From Flavobacterium psychrophilum (lineage in GTDB: Bacteria; Bacteroidota; Bacteroidia; Flavobacteriales; Flavobacteriaceae): a stretch of 64,000 nt of DNA. This document shows positions 17,770 through 26,445 of this stretch, one piece after another. A program made the position numbers and the translations under genes. How positions within the stretch are numbered: position 1 is the stretch's first letter; each line of letters opens with the position of its first letter. The stretch covers positions 1,612,001 through 1,676,000 of the forward strand of contig CP012388.1 of assembly GCA_001708385.1 (NCBI GenBank). Reading direction: 5' to 3'. The notes beneath the pieces were generated by a model. The model saw only the letters and a list, made by a program, of their open reading frames with translations. It was not told where the DNA came from and did no database searches.

Positions 17770-18819
17770 TTATAAAATCAGCATTGCATCACCGTAAGTG
17801 TAAAAACGGTAACCTTCTTTAATTGCTTCGTCATAGGCTTTACGCATAAGATCATGACCCATAAATGCAGAGATCATCATCAATAACGTAGATTTTGGTG
17901 TGTGGAAGTTAGTAATCATACAGTCTGCCACGCTAAAATCATATGGAGGGAAGATAAACTTGTTTGTCCATCCAACATAAGGATTAAGTGTTTTAGCAGA
18001 TGATACAGAGCTTTCCATAGCACGCATTGTAGTAGTACCTACAGCACATATTTTATGCTTGGCAGCTTTAGCCTTGTTTACAATATCACATGCTTCCTGG
18101 CTAATGATAAGCTCTTCTGAGTCCATTTTGTGCTTAGAAAGATCTTCTACCTCAACAGGGTTAAAAGTACCAAGCCCAACGTGAAGTGTAATTTCAGCGA
18201 AGTCTACACCTTTAATCTCTAACCTTTTAAGAAGGTGTTTAGAGAAGTGAAGACCTGCAGTTGGTGCTGCAACAGCTCCTTCTTCTTTAGCATAGATAGT
18301 CTGGTAACGCTCAGCATCTTCCGGCACTACCTCACGGTTTATGTACTTAGGTATTGGCGTTTCTCCAAGTTCTGTAAGCTTGTTACGGAACTCTTCGTAC
18401 GAACCATCATAAAGAAAACGTAATGTTCTTCCACGTGACGTTGTGTTATCAATTACCTCAGCCACAAGAGAATCGTCATCTCCAAAATATAATTTGTTTC
18501 CTATCCTTATTTTTCTTGCAGGGTCTACCAATACATCCCAAAGGCGTTGCTCAGAGTTAAGTTCCCTTAAAAGGAAAACCTCAATTCTCGCTCCGGTTTT
18601 CTCTTTGTTACCATAAAGGCGCGCAGGGAAAACTTTAGTATTGTTAAGCACCATTACATCTCCTTCATCAAAATAATCCAATACATCCTTAAACAGCTTG
18701 TGTTCAATAGTTTTAGTTTTCCTGTCTATTACCATAAGACGAGCTTCGTCCCTGTTTTCAGCAGGAAACTCAGCAAGAAGTTCTTTTGGCAGGTTGAAAT
18801 TGAAGTTAGATAATTTCAT
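17770..18819 (-). CDS. queA: S-adenosylmethionine:tRNA ribosyltransferase-isomerase
   Basis: Transfers and rearranges the ribosyl part of SAM onto preQ1 in tRNA, making epoxyqueuosine. At 349 residues it is a typical full-length QueA. Landmarks are [20 protein letters not shown] at the start, [12 protein letters not shown], the [10 protein letters not shown] signature and [12 protein letters not shown]. It has its own terminator, and a minus-strand -7 box (TATATTTG, 18877-18884) upstream, so it appears to be transcribed alone. Confidence 0.96.
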   Translation of the reverse strand: MKLSNFNFNLPKELLAEFPAENRDEARLMVIDRKTKTIEHKLFKDVLDYFDEGDVMVLNNTKVFPARLYGNKEKTGARIEVFLLRELNSEQRLWDVLVDPARKIRIGNKLYFGDDDSLVAEVIDNTTSRGRTLRFLYDGSYEEFRNKLTELGETPIPKYINREVVPEDAERYQTIYAKEEGAVAAPTAGLHFSKHLLKRLEIKGVDFAEITLHVGLGTFNPVEVEDLSKHKMDSEELIISQEACDIVNKAKAAKHKICAVGTTTMRAMESSVSSAKTLNPYVGWTNKFIFPPYDFSVADCMITNFHTPKSTLLMMISAFMGHDLMRKAYDEAIKEGYRFYTYGDAMLIL

Positions 18820-18876
18820 GTTCTATTTTTATTTTTAAGCAATATTGGCTTATTTGCCTACTACTCTAATTGCGTG

Positions 18877-18884
18877 CAAATATA
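18877..18884 (-). promoter_or_regulatory. -7 promoter box of queA
   Basis: Minus-strand TATATTTG matches TAnnTTTG, 58 bases upstream of the start codon. Confidence 0.55.
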
Positions 18885-18937
18885 CTATCGCCAGATAGGC
18901 GTTGTCAAGTGTTTTGCCATATATTTATTGTAATTGC

Positions 18938-18966
18938 AAAAACAGCCAGTAAAACCGCTGTTTTAT
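18938..18966 (-). terminator. Terminator of aroA
   Basis: On the minus strand AAAACAGC and GCTGTTTT form the stem, followed by TTTGC, just past the aroA stop. Confidence 0.6.
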
Positions 18967-18970
18967 TTTG

Positions 18971-20194
18971 CTATAAAGTGCTTACCGTGAAGCCCAGCGT
19001 CTGCAAATCGTCCCAGAAAGAGGGGAATGATTTAGAAACGACCTCGGCATCGTTAATAATAATGGGCACTTTAATACCAAGCGGCGCAAAAGCCATGGCC
19101 ATACGATGGTCGTTGTAGGTTGCAATGGCAATATCTTCTTTACTATCGCCCGATGGTGCCAGTGTAAGGCTATCGTTTGTTACGGTTATTGCTGCACCAA
19201 GTTTTTCCAGTTCGGTTTTAAGCGCTTCCAGCCTGTCGGTTTCCTTTATCTTTAAAGTATGAAGCCCTGTAAGATGACAGCCTATTCCTAAGCCAAAGCA
19301 GGTAACAGCAATGGTCTGGGCAATGTCCGGCGTATTTATAAGATCGAGGGTTCCGTGGTTCGGGATTCTGATTTTGCTTAATGTAATTCCCGTTTCAGTA
19401 AAAACGGTATCCACACCAAAATCTATATATATACCGGCTAAAGCACTATCGCCCTGAAGGCTATTTTGCTTATAGGAGGATAACGTAACCGAAGTCCCCA
19501 TTTCCGACAACGCCACTATCGAATAAAAATAGGATGCCGAACTCCAGTCGCTCTCAACTGTAATGGTTTTCGGTTGATGGTTATTGGTTGATGGCAAAAC
19601 TTTTATCGTTTGTCCTTCAAAAGTAGCGGTAATACCCACTTCGCGAAGCAGCGCCAGTGTCATTTCGAGGTAAGGACGCGATGTTATTTCGCCGTCAAGG
19701 GTAATTTCAAGTCCGTTTTCCAGCTTTGCGGCGATAAGCAACAACGCAGTAATATACTGGCTGCTTACATTGGCTTTAATACTAACTTTATTAGCAGTAA
19801 GTTTTTTTCCTTTTATCCTTAACGGAGGAAAGCCCTCATTCTCTTCATACTCAATATCCGAACCAAGGCTTCGCAACGCATCAACCAATACACCTATTGG
19901 GCGTTCCTTCATTCGTGGCGATCCTGTAAGTGTAACTTCCCTGTCCTCTTGTATGGCATAATATGCCGTGAGAAAACGCATGGCAGTACCTGCATGATGA
20001 ATATCTACAACATCCCCATTTCCGGCCAGTGCTTTTTGCATGGCTTCGCTATCATCAGATTCAGATGCATTATTTATGGTTATACCGTCGTACAACGCCT
20101 GCAAAAGCAAAAGCCTGTTGGTTTCTGATTTGCTCCCTGTTATTTGAAGTGAAGATGATTGAATGCCATTCGGCAGATGCAGGCGGATATTCAT
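18971..20194 (-). CDS. aroA: 3-phosphoshikimate 1-carboxyvinyltransferase (EPSP synthase)
   Basis: Joins phosphoenolpyruvate to shikimate-3-phosphate in the sixth step of the shikimate pathway. Substrate-binding motifs are GSKSETNRLLLLQAL (residues about 20-34), GTAMRFLTA, SPRMKERPIGVLVDALRSLG and YNDHRMAMAFAPL near the end. At 407 residues it is close to the Bacteroidota form. The start overlaps the stop of the upstream 73-codon gene by four bases, indicating coupling in a MazG-like/small protein/aroA operon. A tract of GGTTGAT/GGTTATT heptamers (19572-19594) lies inside the gene and encodes part of PSTNNHQPKT, probably an in-frame repeat insertion. Confidence 0.95.
   Translation of the reverse strand: MNIRLHLPNGIQSSSLQITGSKSETNRLLLLQALYDGITINNASESDDSEAMQKALAGNGDVVDIHHAGTAMRFLTAYYAIQEDREVTLTGSPRMKERPIGVLVDALRSLGSDIEYEENEGFPPLRIKGKKLTANKVSIKANVSSQYITALLLIAAKLENGLEITLDGEITSRPYLEMTLALLREVGITATFEGQTIKVLPSTNNHQPKTITVESDWSSASYFYSIVALSEMGTSVTLSSYKQNSLQGDSALAGIYIDFGVDTVFTETGITLSKIRIPNHGTLDLINTPDIAQTIAVTCFGLGIGCHLTGLHTLKIKETDRLEALKTELEKLGAAITVTNDSLTLAPSGDSKEDIAIATYNDHRMAMAFAPLGIKVPIIINDAEVVSKSFPSFWDDLQTLGFTVSTL
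19572..19594 (+). repeat. GGTTGAT heptamer tract inside aroA
   Basis: GGTTGAT, GGTTATT, GGTTGAT and a final GG follow one another without a gap. The same GGTTGNN heptamer builds both ends of the cassette at 34691-35181. Confidence 0.6.
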
Positions 20195-20412
20195 TTATTC
20201 GGTTTTATTTTTTGTCTTTCAGCTCTTTTTTTGGTCATTCGTACGCGCATTGGCTCCATGATAAAAACATGGGCAATGGTCATACCCATAGTCCAGAAAA
20301 TGATAAACGGCCATTGCCCCTGCAATTCTTTTCCGGCCACAAGCACCATTATTACCCCAAATATGGAATAAATCATAACTCCACCGAAAAACTGGGCTAT
20401 CTTTTCTCTCAT
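20191..20412 (-). CDS. Small two-helix membrane protein
   Basis: A 73-residue protein with two predicted transmembrane helices (about 8-27, FFGGVMIYSIFGVIMVLVAG, and 34-53, PFIIFWTMGMTIAHVFIME). A basic tail MRVRMTKKRAERQKIKPNK follows and is probably cytoplasmic. Its stop overlaps the aroA start by four bases and it follows the MazG-like gene by five bases, so it is a translated operon member. I recognise no family. Confidence 0.75.
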   Translation of the reverse strand: MREKIAQFFGGVMIYSIFGVIMVLVAGKELQGQWPFIIFWTMGMTIAHVFIMEPMRVRMTKKRAERQKIKPNK

Positions 20413-20417
20413 TGCTA

Positions 20418-20744
20418 TTATTTTAGCTTCTCGTTATTGTGGTGCCTGTCGTGGTCGCGTTTGGTTTTAAAGTCCATCTTTTTATCAAAAGCTTCCTGAA
20501 GGTTTACACCGGTCTGGTTTGCCAGGCACAACACTACAAAAACCACATCAGCAAGTTCTTCGCCAAGGTCTTTTGCCTTGTCGCTTTCTTTTTCACTTTG
20601 TTCGCCGTAGCGGCGGGCAATAATGCGGGCAACTTCCCCTACCTCTTCAGTAAGCTGGGCCATATTGGTAAGCTCGTTAAAATAGCGTACTCCATGCTCT
20701 TTAATCCAGTTATCTACATCCTGCTGTGCGTTTTTTATATCCAT
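20418..20744 (-). CDS. MazG-like nucleotide pyrophosphohydrolase
   Basis: A 108-residue all-alpha NTP pyrophosphohydrolase of the MazG/dUTPase superfamily. The magnesium-binding motif is visible as LTEEVGEVARIIAR (EExxE) and DLGEELADVVFVVL (ExxD). It probably removes non-canonical nucleotides. I chose the ATG at 20744 (MDIKNAQQDVDNWIKEHG), which fits the family; an upstream in-frame ATG at 20831 would add 29 residues that run into the neighbouring terminator hairpin. It heads the small operon leading to aroA. Confidence 0.88.
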   Translation of the reverse strand: MDIKNAQQDVDNWIKEHGVRYFNELTNMAQLTEEVGEVARIIARRYGEQSEKESDKAKDLGEELADVVFVVLCLANQTGVNLQEAFDKKMDFKTKRDHDRHHNNEKLK

Positions 20745-20820
20745 TGTATTTACTTTTAAGTCTAGAAATGTAAAATTATAACTTTCTGCCGAAACAGCAT
20801 ACCTTAAACTATATCTAATA

Positions 20821-20850
20821 AAAAACACCACAGCAAAGTGTGGTGTTTTT
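20821..20850. terminator. Terminator with 12-bp stem
   Basis: AAAAACACCACA and TGTGGTGTTTTT are exact inverted repeats around GCAAAG. It lies 22-51 bases beyond the stop of the DUF3857 gene in the reading direction of that gene, and functions at least on the minus strand. Confidence 0.8.
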
Positions 20851-20871
20851 TACAATATTGAATGCCGGATT

Positions 20872-22815
20872 TTATGCTCTTTTAAGCACTATTTTTTCGT
20901 TTTGCTTGTCTATCACCATCTGGTAAAAGTCTTTAAGCGTTTTGTAATACACATTAGATACATTAGGGTAATTGATATCTAAAGTAACGCTTATCTGTAT
21001 TAAATTGCCCTGTACCGCTGCATTATATTTAAAGCTGCCTATGTTTTCTTCCATAGCTACTGCGGTAGGCTTAGGAAGCGATTCTACCACATAACCTTCA
21101 GGCAATGTAATATTTATCATGTATTTATCCTGCCACGGGTATCCAAAATCTATAGGAAATTCTCTTTCATCCTGCTTAAACGGGTTCTGCTTTTCGGTAA
21201 AATAAAGCATTGGGCTAAAATATATTTTACCGCCTATTACATCGCTTACATTTTTATGCGTAAACTCATATTCTTCCAGTAAAGGCTTATCAGCTACTTT
21301 TCCATCAGTTCTTTTGTACGTTCCTATCTCTATACCTTTGTGCTTTTTTTCGAGGCTTTCGGCGTAGGTATCTTCATTCATATCAGCATAGTTTTCCCTG
21401 AATACGTAGGCATAATAATCCTGCTTCTGATTTCTTACCTTACCGGATATCGCTCCGTCTTTATCCATTGCGGCTGCTATACTCACTACTTCTTTAGAAC
21501 TTTTAGTCGGCATTAAGTCGATATCTTTTGTAGAGCCATCTTTACGAATCATGCGTCCCTGCCAGTTAAGCGCTCTTAACGGTAAAAGCCCCGGATTTGA
21601 ATATTTACTCGTAGCATCCAGCAATACTATACCTTTATCTGTTTCTACACCTGCCACTACGTAATTGTATGCCGAGTAGCTGGGAAACATTGCAATACCG
21701 TTAGAACGTGTACTTACGAGCACAGGGTCTGCTTTTAATCCTGCCTCGCGAAGCATTGCGGTAAGTATAAGATTAATTTCGGCAACATTTCCTGTCTTGG
21801 CAGCATACGCTTTTTTTACTCCCTTATCACAGAAATAGCTGTTATAACCGTTCCAGTTCATCGTGCTTTTTACATGGTTAAATATCTTCTGTATTTTATC
21901 GTCTGTAGACAGTGTCGATTTTAATAATTCGGTAAGATCCTGCTTATAGTACGAATCCATTTTAAGCTCACGTCCAAAATTATCGTCGTCGTATATCGTT
22001 TTTGATACAGAAGCCCAATCGGTAGAATAATTTTTCTTGCCGGAAGAACTAAAATTTGTAGAAGACAACTCATGCTTTAATATTGGCATGTAGTTTTCTA
22101 TATTATTTACAAAAGCCTCATCGTTAACCGCCTTTACATTGTATGCCGAAAAGAGATCTACGTATTCTGTATAATCCTTTCCTGCCGGTCTGTTTATCAT
22201 AGTTTCCGATTTGGTAACTTTAGAATAGCCTGCCATATACCTGTTGTAAATAAAATACTGAGGAATAGAAATCTTATACTCTATATAATTTGCAGGAATA
22301 TCATATTGAAAATACCAGTCCGGAAAAACAGAGAAAAATGGATTTATAACAGTACTTGTAAACTCAATTATACATCTCTCCTTAACATCGGGCATCGTGA
22401 TTTTTCTTTTCTCGTACTTTTCGCTTATTTTTTCTTTAAACTCACCATCGCCTTTTAGCCTGGTTCTAACTATCTCATTGCCTACCAAATTATAAGTATA
22501 AGCATCGGTATAGTTCACTTTGATATTTTTTCCACCTGTGTAATAGGCCAATTCATCGCTGGCGTATTTGTAGCCGTCTTTTTTATAAATTTTTATACGG
22601 GTTACTGTCTCTGTAACAACGTTCCAATAACCTTCGCTGGTTATCATAAAATAGGTTTTTCCTAGTTTATGCAATATTGCAGCAGATGCTGACGTATCAG
22701 TAGGGTGCACTTTTTCCTCAAGCTCTTCTTTTGTAACTTTAAAGACTCTAAAATCTTGTGCCGATGCGCCGAAAGTAAAGGCGAGCAGCAATAACAAGGT
22801 TTGTATTAATTTCAT
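20872..22815 (-). CDS. DUF3857/transglutaminase-like secreted protein, catalytic residues absent
   Basis: A 647-residue exported protein with a signal peptide (MKLIQTLLLLLAFTFGASAQ). It has an N-terminal DUF3857-type beta region and a central transglutaminase-like fold. Where an active enzyme would have the Cys of GxCxD it has TGNVAEINLILTAML. Where His is expected it has SAYNYVVAGV. The third residue, Asp of VLLDATSKY, is present. It is therefore predicted to be non-catalytic. A paralogue with intact residues lies 25 bases upstream on the same strand, so the two are probably co-expressed partners in the envelope (inference). Confidence 0.8.
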   Translation of the reverse strand: MKLIQTLLLLLAFTFGASAQDFRVFKVTKEELEEKVHPTDTSASAAILHKLGKTYFMITSEGYWNVVTETVTRIKIYKKDGYKYASDELAYYTGGKNIKVNYTDAYTYNLVGNEIVRTRLKGDGEFKEKISEKYEKRKITMPDVKERCIIEFTSTVINPFFSVFPDWYFQYDIPANYIEYKISIPQYFIYNRYMAGYSKVTKSETMINRPAGKDYTEYVDLFSAYNVKAVNDEAFVNNIENYMPILKHELSSTNFSSSGKKNYSTDWASVSKTIYDDDNFGRELKMDSYYKQDLTELLKSTLSTDDKIQKIFNHVKSTMNWNGYNSYFCDKGVKKAYAAKTGNVAEINLILTAMLREAGLKADPVLVSTRSNGIAMFPSYSAYNYVVAGVETDKGIVLLDATSKYSNPGLLPLRALNWQGRMIRKDGSTKDIDLMPTKSSKEVVSIAAAMDKDGAISGKVRNQKQDYYAYVFRENYADMNEDTYAESLEKKHKGIEIGTYKRTDGKVADKPLLEEYEFTHKNVSDVIGGKIYFSPMLYFTEKQNPFKQDEREFPIDFGYPWQDKYMINITLPEGYVVESLPKPTAVAMEENIGSFKYNAAVQGNLIQISVTLDINYPNVSNVYYKTLKDFYQMVIDKQNEKIVLKRA

Positions 22816-22840
22816 TGGTATGTAGGTTGGTGGTGATTTG

Positions 22841-24742
22841 TTATTTTTTTACAAGTACAACTTTGGCGTTATCAGTCCTTGCTATTTTTTCCCTGAATAG
22901 CCTGTACGCTTCATAATCTGTACTGGCATAATACCCGGAATTTATAAGCAGTGATCTCTTATATTGTAACGAACCCGTTGAAGACGTTACATATTCAACA
23001 GAATATTCGCCGAACTTATCTTTTATAGTTACATTTTCGGGTTTAGCTTCCATTACAAAGCCTTCGGGTATGGCAATTGTCATCTCATCGGTATCCAGAA
23101 AACCCCTTGATATTTCAAAAGGATTCTTCCTGCTACGGTAACGCTGCGGTATGTTTGAATACTGATTGAATGCGTTAACCGCAAAAATCAACTTGTCTCC
23201 GGTTTTAGTACAATAACCTTCGGCTTCCACAGCAATGTCCTCTGTAAATTCCTGGGTATCTTTATTATTTTTAAGATCGGCCTTCTTAATTTTCAGGTTA
23301 TTTACATTAGGAAATCCAGATTTATAGTAGGTATCACGATCACTTTTAGATTTTGCTTCTAAAAAGTATTTGTTATCGTATTGTGTTCCCCTGCTTGCCA
23401 TAACAAACGAAGCCGTTATACTCCCTGTTGGTGATATGCTGTAATTGCCTTTGCACACCTGCAGGTTATTTTTGGCATCATAAATTGTAGTTCTTACTAA
23501 TTCGCTTTTTTCAGGTTTCACGAGTAACGCCATTCGGTCGTCTGTAAAATCGCCCTGAAATCCAAACGGCAACACCTGGCTGGTACATTCCAGCCATACA
23601 ATTTTTCCATCGTTAGGTATGGCAAGTATAACGTGGTTACCCTGCATGCTTACAAAATCCTCCTTTATATCTTTTTTACTACTATCGCCATAAATAATTG
23701 TGTAGTATGAATCTACACCTACAGCTTTTAGAAGTACCCTTGTGTAATTGGTAAGTGCTTTACAGTCGCCATAGCCAAGCCTGTCAACGTCTTTTGCTTT
23801 CATAGGCTTCCATCCGCCTATTCCCAGCTGTATGCTTATATACCTGGTTTTAGACTGAACGTATTCGTATACCTTTTTAGCTTTTTTAAGCGGATCTGTT
23901 TCTGTACCTACTACGGTTTTAATTTTCGTAATTGTTTCTTCCGGCAGTTCATCGGTTCCGGCAAGAAGGCTGTTGTATACCCATGTTCCGAAAGCTTCCC
24001 AACTGTCTGCACGGCCTTCCACCCCCTCAAGGTAAAACTTATCAAGCCCAAACATTACAAAAGGAAATATTTTTTGGTAGGACGGCGAGTAATCTTCTCT
24101 TTTCATTGCGGTAATGTTCTCGGCACTATATGATAGCACATTACCATTTTGCTGCTTTGTTACCGCTGAACCATCAAAATTATATTCTTTGTATTTTAAT
24201 TTTAATGATGGATTGCAGGTAATATTTACCTCGCTTTTTTGAGTACTGGTATAAGAACCTTCAATAGCAGACCACATTGGTAAAAATGCAGTTGTAGAAG
24301 TTTCTGTTTCGCTGGTAAAAACAATAGTGAAAGGATACTGAACGGCCGTATAATCAAGATAAAGCATCCTGTTATCTGTAATTATAGAACCTTCTGAAAC
24401 CGCAACTTCTTTAAAATCTTTACGTTTAAATTTCTTTATCTGGTTTCCGCCCTGATCGTAAACAACAGCCTCAATAGATTGTATCGAAGTAGATTTATCA
24501 AAGTACTCTACTGCGTTAACACTCTTAAGTCCGCTTTCGTTTAAGACCGTTACAATTCTGGTCTTCTTTTCATACATCGATTTTACAGATGATATTGTAA
24601 TATCAAGCCTGTCCAGACGCACCACGGCATCGGCATTTTCTCTAAGTTCTGTAGGAATAAGGGAAACCGCAAGGTTCGCTTCCTGCGCAGAAAGGCTTTG
24701 TTGTAACACAAAGAATAACAATAACGTAAATCTTAAAATCAT
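22841..24742 (-). CDS. DUF3857 transglutaminase-like secreted protein, catalytic residues present
   Basis: A 633-residue exported protein (signal peptide MILRFTLLLFFVLQQSLSAQ) with a DUF3857 region and a transglutaminase-like core. The core keeps the Cys of LGYGDCKALTNYTRVLLKA, the His of GNHVILAIP and an acidic residue in VWLECTSQ, so it may be an active papain-like hydrolase or transferase. It is the upstream partner of the non-catalytic paralogue. The start codon overlaps one arm of a 12-bp inverted repeat whose loop contains the -7 box, giving a very short 5' leader. The substrate is unknown. Confidence 0.82.
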   Translation of the reverse strand: MILRFTLLLFFVLQQSLSAQEANLAVSLIPTELRENADAVVRLDRLDITISSVKSMYEKKTRIVTVLNESGLKSVNAVEYFDKSTSIQSIEAVVYDQGGNQIKKFKRKDFKEVAVSEGSIITDNRMLYLDYTAVQYPFTIVFTSETETSTTAFLPMWSAIEGSYTSTQKSEVNITCNPSLKLKYKEYNFDGSAVTKQQNGNVLSYSAENITAMKREDYSPSYQKIFPFVMFGLDKFYLEGVEGRADSWEAFGTWVYNSLLAGTDELPEETITKIKTVVGTETDPLKKAKKVYEYVQSKTRYISIQLGIGGWKPMKAKDVDRLGYGDCKALTNYTRVLLKAVGVDSYYTIIYGDSSKKDIKEDFVSMQGNHVILAIPNDGKIVWLECTSQVLPFGFQGDFTDDRMALLVKPEKSELVRTTIYDAKNNLQVCKGNYSISPTGSITASFVMASRGTQYDNKYFLEAKSKSDRDTYYKSGFPNVNNLKIKKADLKNNKDTQEFTEDIAVEAEGYCTKTGDKLIFAVNAFNQYSNIPQRYRSRKNPFEISRGFLDTDEMTIAIPEGFVMEAKPENVTIKDKFGEYSVEYVTSSTGSLQYKRSLLINSGYYASTDYEAYRLFREKIARTDNAKVVLVKK

Positions 24743-24780
24743 GTTAAAAATTTTCGCAAAAGTAGGAGAATTTTTAACAT
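24741..24780 (-). promoter_or_regulatory. Promoter of the DUF3857 pair within a 12-bp inverted repeat
   Basis: ATGTTAAAAATT (24741-24752) and AATTTTTAACAT (24769-24780) are exact inverted repeats. Between them lies minus-strand TACTTTTG (24756-24763), a perfect -7 box. The start codon (24740-24742) abuts the inner promoter, so the message has a leader of only about 8 bases. The arms could be an operator or a terminator for dtd. Confidence 0.6.
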
Positions 24781-24788
24781 ACAGAAAT

Positions 24789-25241
24789 TTATTCTTTGTT
24801 TTTTGTGTCTATAAATATAGTTACAGGGCCATCGTTAAGCAAAGCTACTTTCATGTCGGCACCAAACCGACCCGTTTGCACTTTTTTGCCCAATTCTTTT
24901 TCCATCTGCTTTATAAAATTCTCATAAAGCGGAATTGCAACATCCGGCCTGGCTGCCTTTATGTATGACGGGCGATTACCCTTTTTCGTAGCAGCGTGTA
25001 GTGTAAACTGGCTAACAATTATAATATCGCCGTTAACGTCTTCAATAGCGCGGTTCATCAGCCCTTCATCATCGCTAAAAATGCGAAGTTTTACGATCTT
25101 AGCGCAAAGCCAGTCGATATCTTCCTGATTGTCGGCATCCTCAATACCCACAAGTACAAGAAGTCCGGCTTTGATATCGGCAACACGAACACCTTCAATG
25201 GTTACAGAAGCTTCACTTACACGTTGTACAACAGCCCTCAT
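24789..25241 (-). CDS. dtd: D-aminoacyl-tRNA deacylase
   Basis: Removes D-amino acids wrongly attached to tRNA. At 150 residues the length is standard. MRAVVQRVSEASVTIEG at the start, the catalytic SQFTLHAATKKGNRPSY segment and GPVTIFIDT near the end are family signatures. The start codon overlaps the rsgA stop (TAATG), so it is translated from the rsgA message. It is followed by the promoter of the DUF3857 pair. Confidence 0.95.
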   Translation of the reverse strand: MRAVVQRVSEASVTIEGVRVADIKAGLLVLVGIEDADNQEDIDWLCAKIVKLRIFSDDEGLMNRAIEDVNGDIIIVSQFTLHAATKKGNRPSYIKAARPDVAIPLYENFIKQMEKELGKKVQTGRFGADMKVALLNDGPVTIFIDTKNKE

Positions 25242-26212
25242 TATTCTTCGTCGTCATTGTTTTTACCGTCACCATAAATGTCGGTACGGTAATGTTCGTC
25301 ATCACCTTCCAGCATTTGCAGGTAACTTCTGTAACGCGACCATGCTATTTCATCCTGGTCCAGAGCATCTTTAACAGCACAATGCGGTTCGTCTTTATGC
25401 AGGCAGTTGTTAAACTTACACTGGTCTTTCAATGCAAAGAATTCCGGAAAGTAGTCGCCTATTTCCTGTTTCTCCATATCTACAATACCAAAGCCCCTGA
25501 TGCCCGGAGTATCTATTATCCTTGCATTAAAATCAAGATCAAACATTTCTGCAAACGTAGTGGTATGTTGTCCCTGGCTGTGCTGAGTAGATATAGCTTT
25601 GGTCTTAAGGTTAAGATCGGGCTGCATAGTATTTATAAGCGTAGATTTACCGACACCGGAATGCCCCGAGAACATACTTACATTTCCTGTCATTTCGGCT
25701 TTAAGTTCCCCTATACCTTTTAAAGAAGTAGACGATACGCGAAGGCACTTATACCCAATATTGCTATACACATATTGCATATACAGTTGCTCGTCGAGCA
25801 TTGCATCGTCAAACGTGTCAATTTTATTGAATACAAGTATCGCCTCAATACCATAGGCCTCGGCAGTAACAAGGAAACGATCTATAAAACTTGTGGTAGT
25901 AGGCGGATTGTTTATAGTAACCAGCAGGAACAGCTTGTCTATATTAGAGGCAATGATGTGCACCTGCTTAGACAGGTTTACCGATTTACGTATAATATAG
26001 TTTTTACGTTCCTGAATAGTGTGTATCGATCCCGTTGTGGCATCAGATGTTTCATCAAGGTCAAAATCAACCACATCACCTACGGCAACGGGGTTTGTAC
26101 TTTTAATACCTTTTATACGGAATTTACCTTTTATACGGCATTCGTAAAAAGTTCCATCTTCTGCTCTCACAGTATACCAGCTTCCGGTAGATTTATAAAC
26201 CAATCCTGTCAT
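25241..26212 (-). CDS. rsgA: Ribosome small-subunit GTPase RsgA
   Basis: A circularly permuted GTPase that helps mature the 30S subunit. It has an N-terminal OB-fold (about 1-70). The GTPase motifs appear in permuted order: VFNKIDTF (G4), GHSGVGKSTLIN (P-loop) and DTPGIRGFG (G3). A C-terminal zinc site CKFNNCLHKDEPHC follows. At 323 residues it is complete. A perfect minus-strand -7 box lies only 5 bases upstream of the ATG, so the message may have almost no leader. The stop overlaps the dtd start. Confidence 0.96.
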   Translation of the reverse strand: MTGLVYKSTGSWYTVRAEDGTFYECRIKGKFRIKGIKSTNPVAVGDVVDFDLDETSDATTGSIHTIQERKNYIIRKSVNLSKQVHIIASNIDKLFLLVTINNPPTTTSFIDRFLVTAEAYGIEAILVFNKIDTFDDAMLDEQLYMQYVYSNIGYKCLRVSSTSLKGIGELKAEMTGNVSMFSGHSGVGKSTLINTMQPDLNLKTKAISTQHSQGQHTTTFAEMFDLDFNARIIDTPGIRGFGIVDMEKQEIGDYFPEFFALKDQCKFNNCLHKDEPHCAVKDALDQDEIAWSRYRSYLQMLEGDDEHYRTDIYGDGKNNDDEE

Positions 26213-26216
26213 GGTG

Positions 26217-26224
26217 CAAAGATA
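26217..26224 (-). promoter_or_regulatory. -7 promoter box of rsgA, very close to the start codon
   Basis: Minus-strand TATCTTTG matches TAnnTTTG and ends five bases before the ATG. The predicted transcription start is at or next to the start codon, suggesting a leaderless message. Confidence 0.55.
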
Positions 26225-26255
26225 GTAATTACCACTTTACTAAAACGACAATAAA

Positions 26256-26285
26256 AAAATGCCGATCCATTATGGAGCGGCGTTC
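26256..26285 (-). terminator. Terminator-like hairpin upstream of rsgA
   Basis: On the minus strand CGCCGCTCCATAATGGATCGGC folds as GCCG/CGGC plus TCC/GGA and is followed by ATTTTTTTATT. With the hairpin at 26409-26441 it forms two terminators in series after the aromatic operon. The 120 bases between them hold no startable gene. Confidence 0.65.
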
Positions 26286-26408
26286 TTCTATATAACCCTA
26301 TTTGTATTTAATCTTCAAGCACCATTCTGCTTGGTTTATCTTTACTTCTTTGTGAAGAATATACAATAAACTCCCCTGCGTTTTATTTTGTAAGGCTAAA
26401 AGCCGTAT

Positions 26409-26441
26409 AAAAAAAGCTATTTCGTTATGAAACAGCTTTTC
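26409..26441 (-). terminator. Terminator of the aromatic operon
   Basis: On the minus strand AAAAGCTGTTTCATAACGAA is followed by ATAGCTTTTTTTATAC; arms AAAGCT and AGCTTT with inner TTC/GAA, then a T run, right after the stop codon. Confidence 0.75.
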
Positions 26442-26445
26442 TTTA

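Noticed and set aside
25292..26254. Plus-strand frames opposite rsgA
   Set aside because: Antisense to a gene with all GTPase motifs in place.
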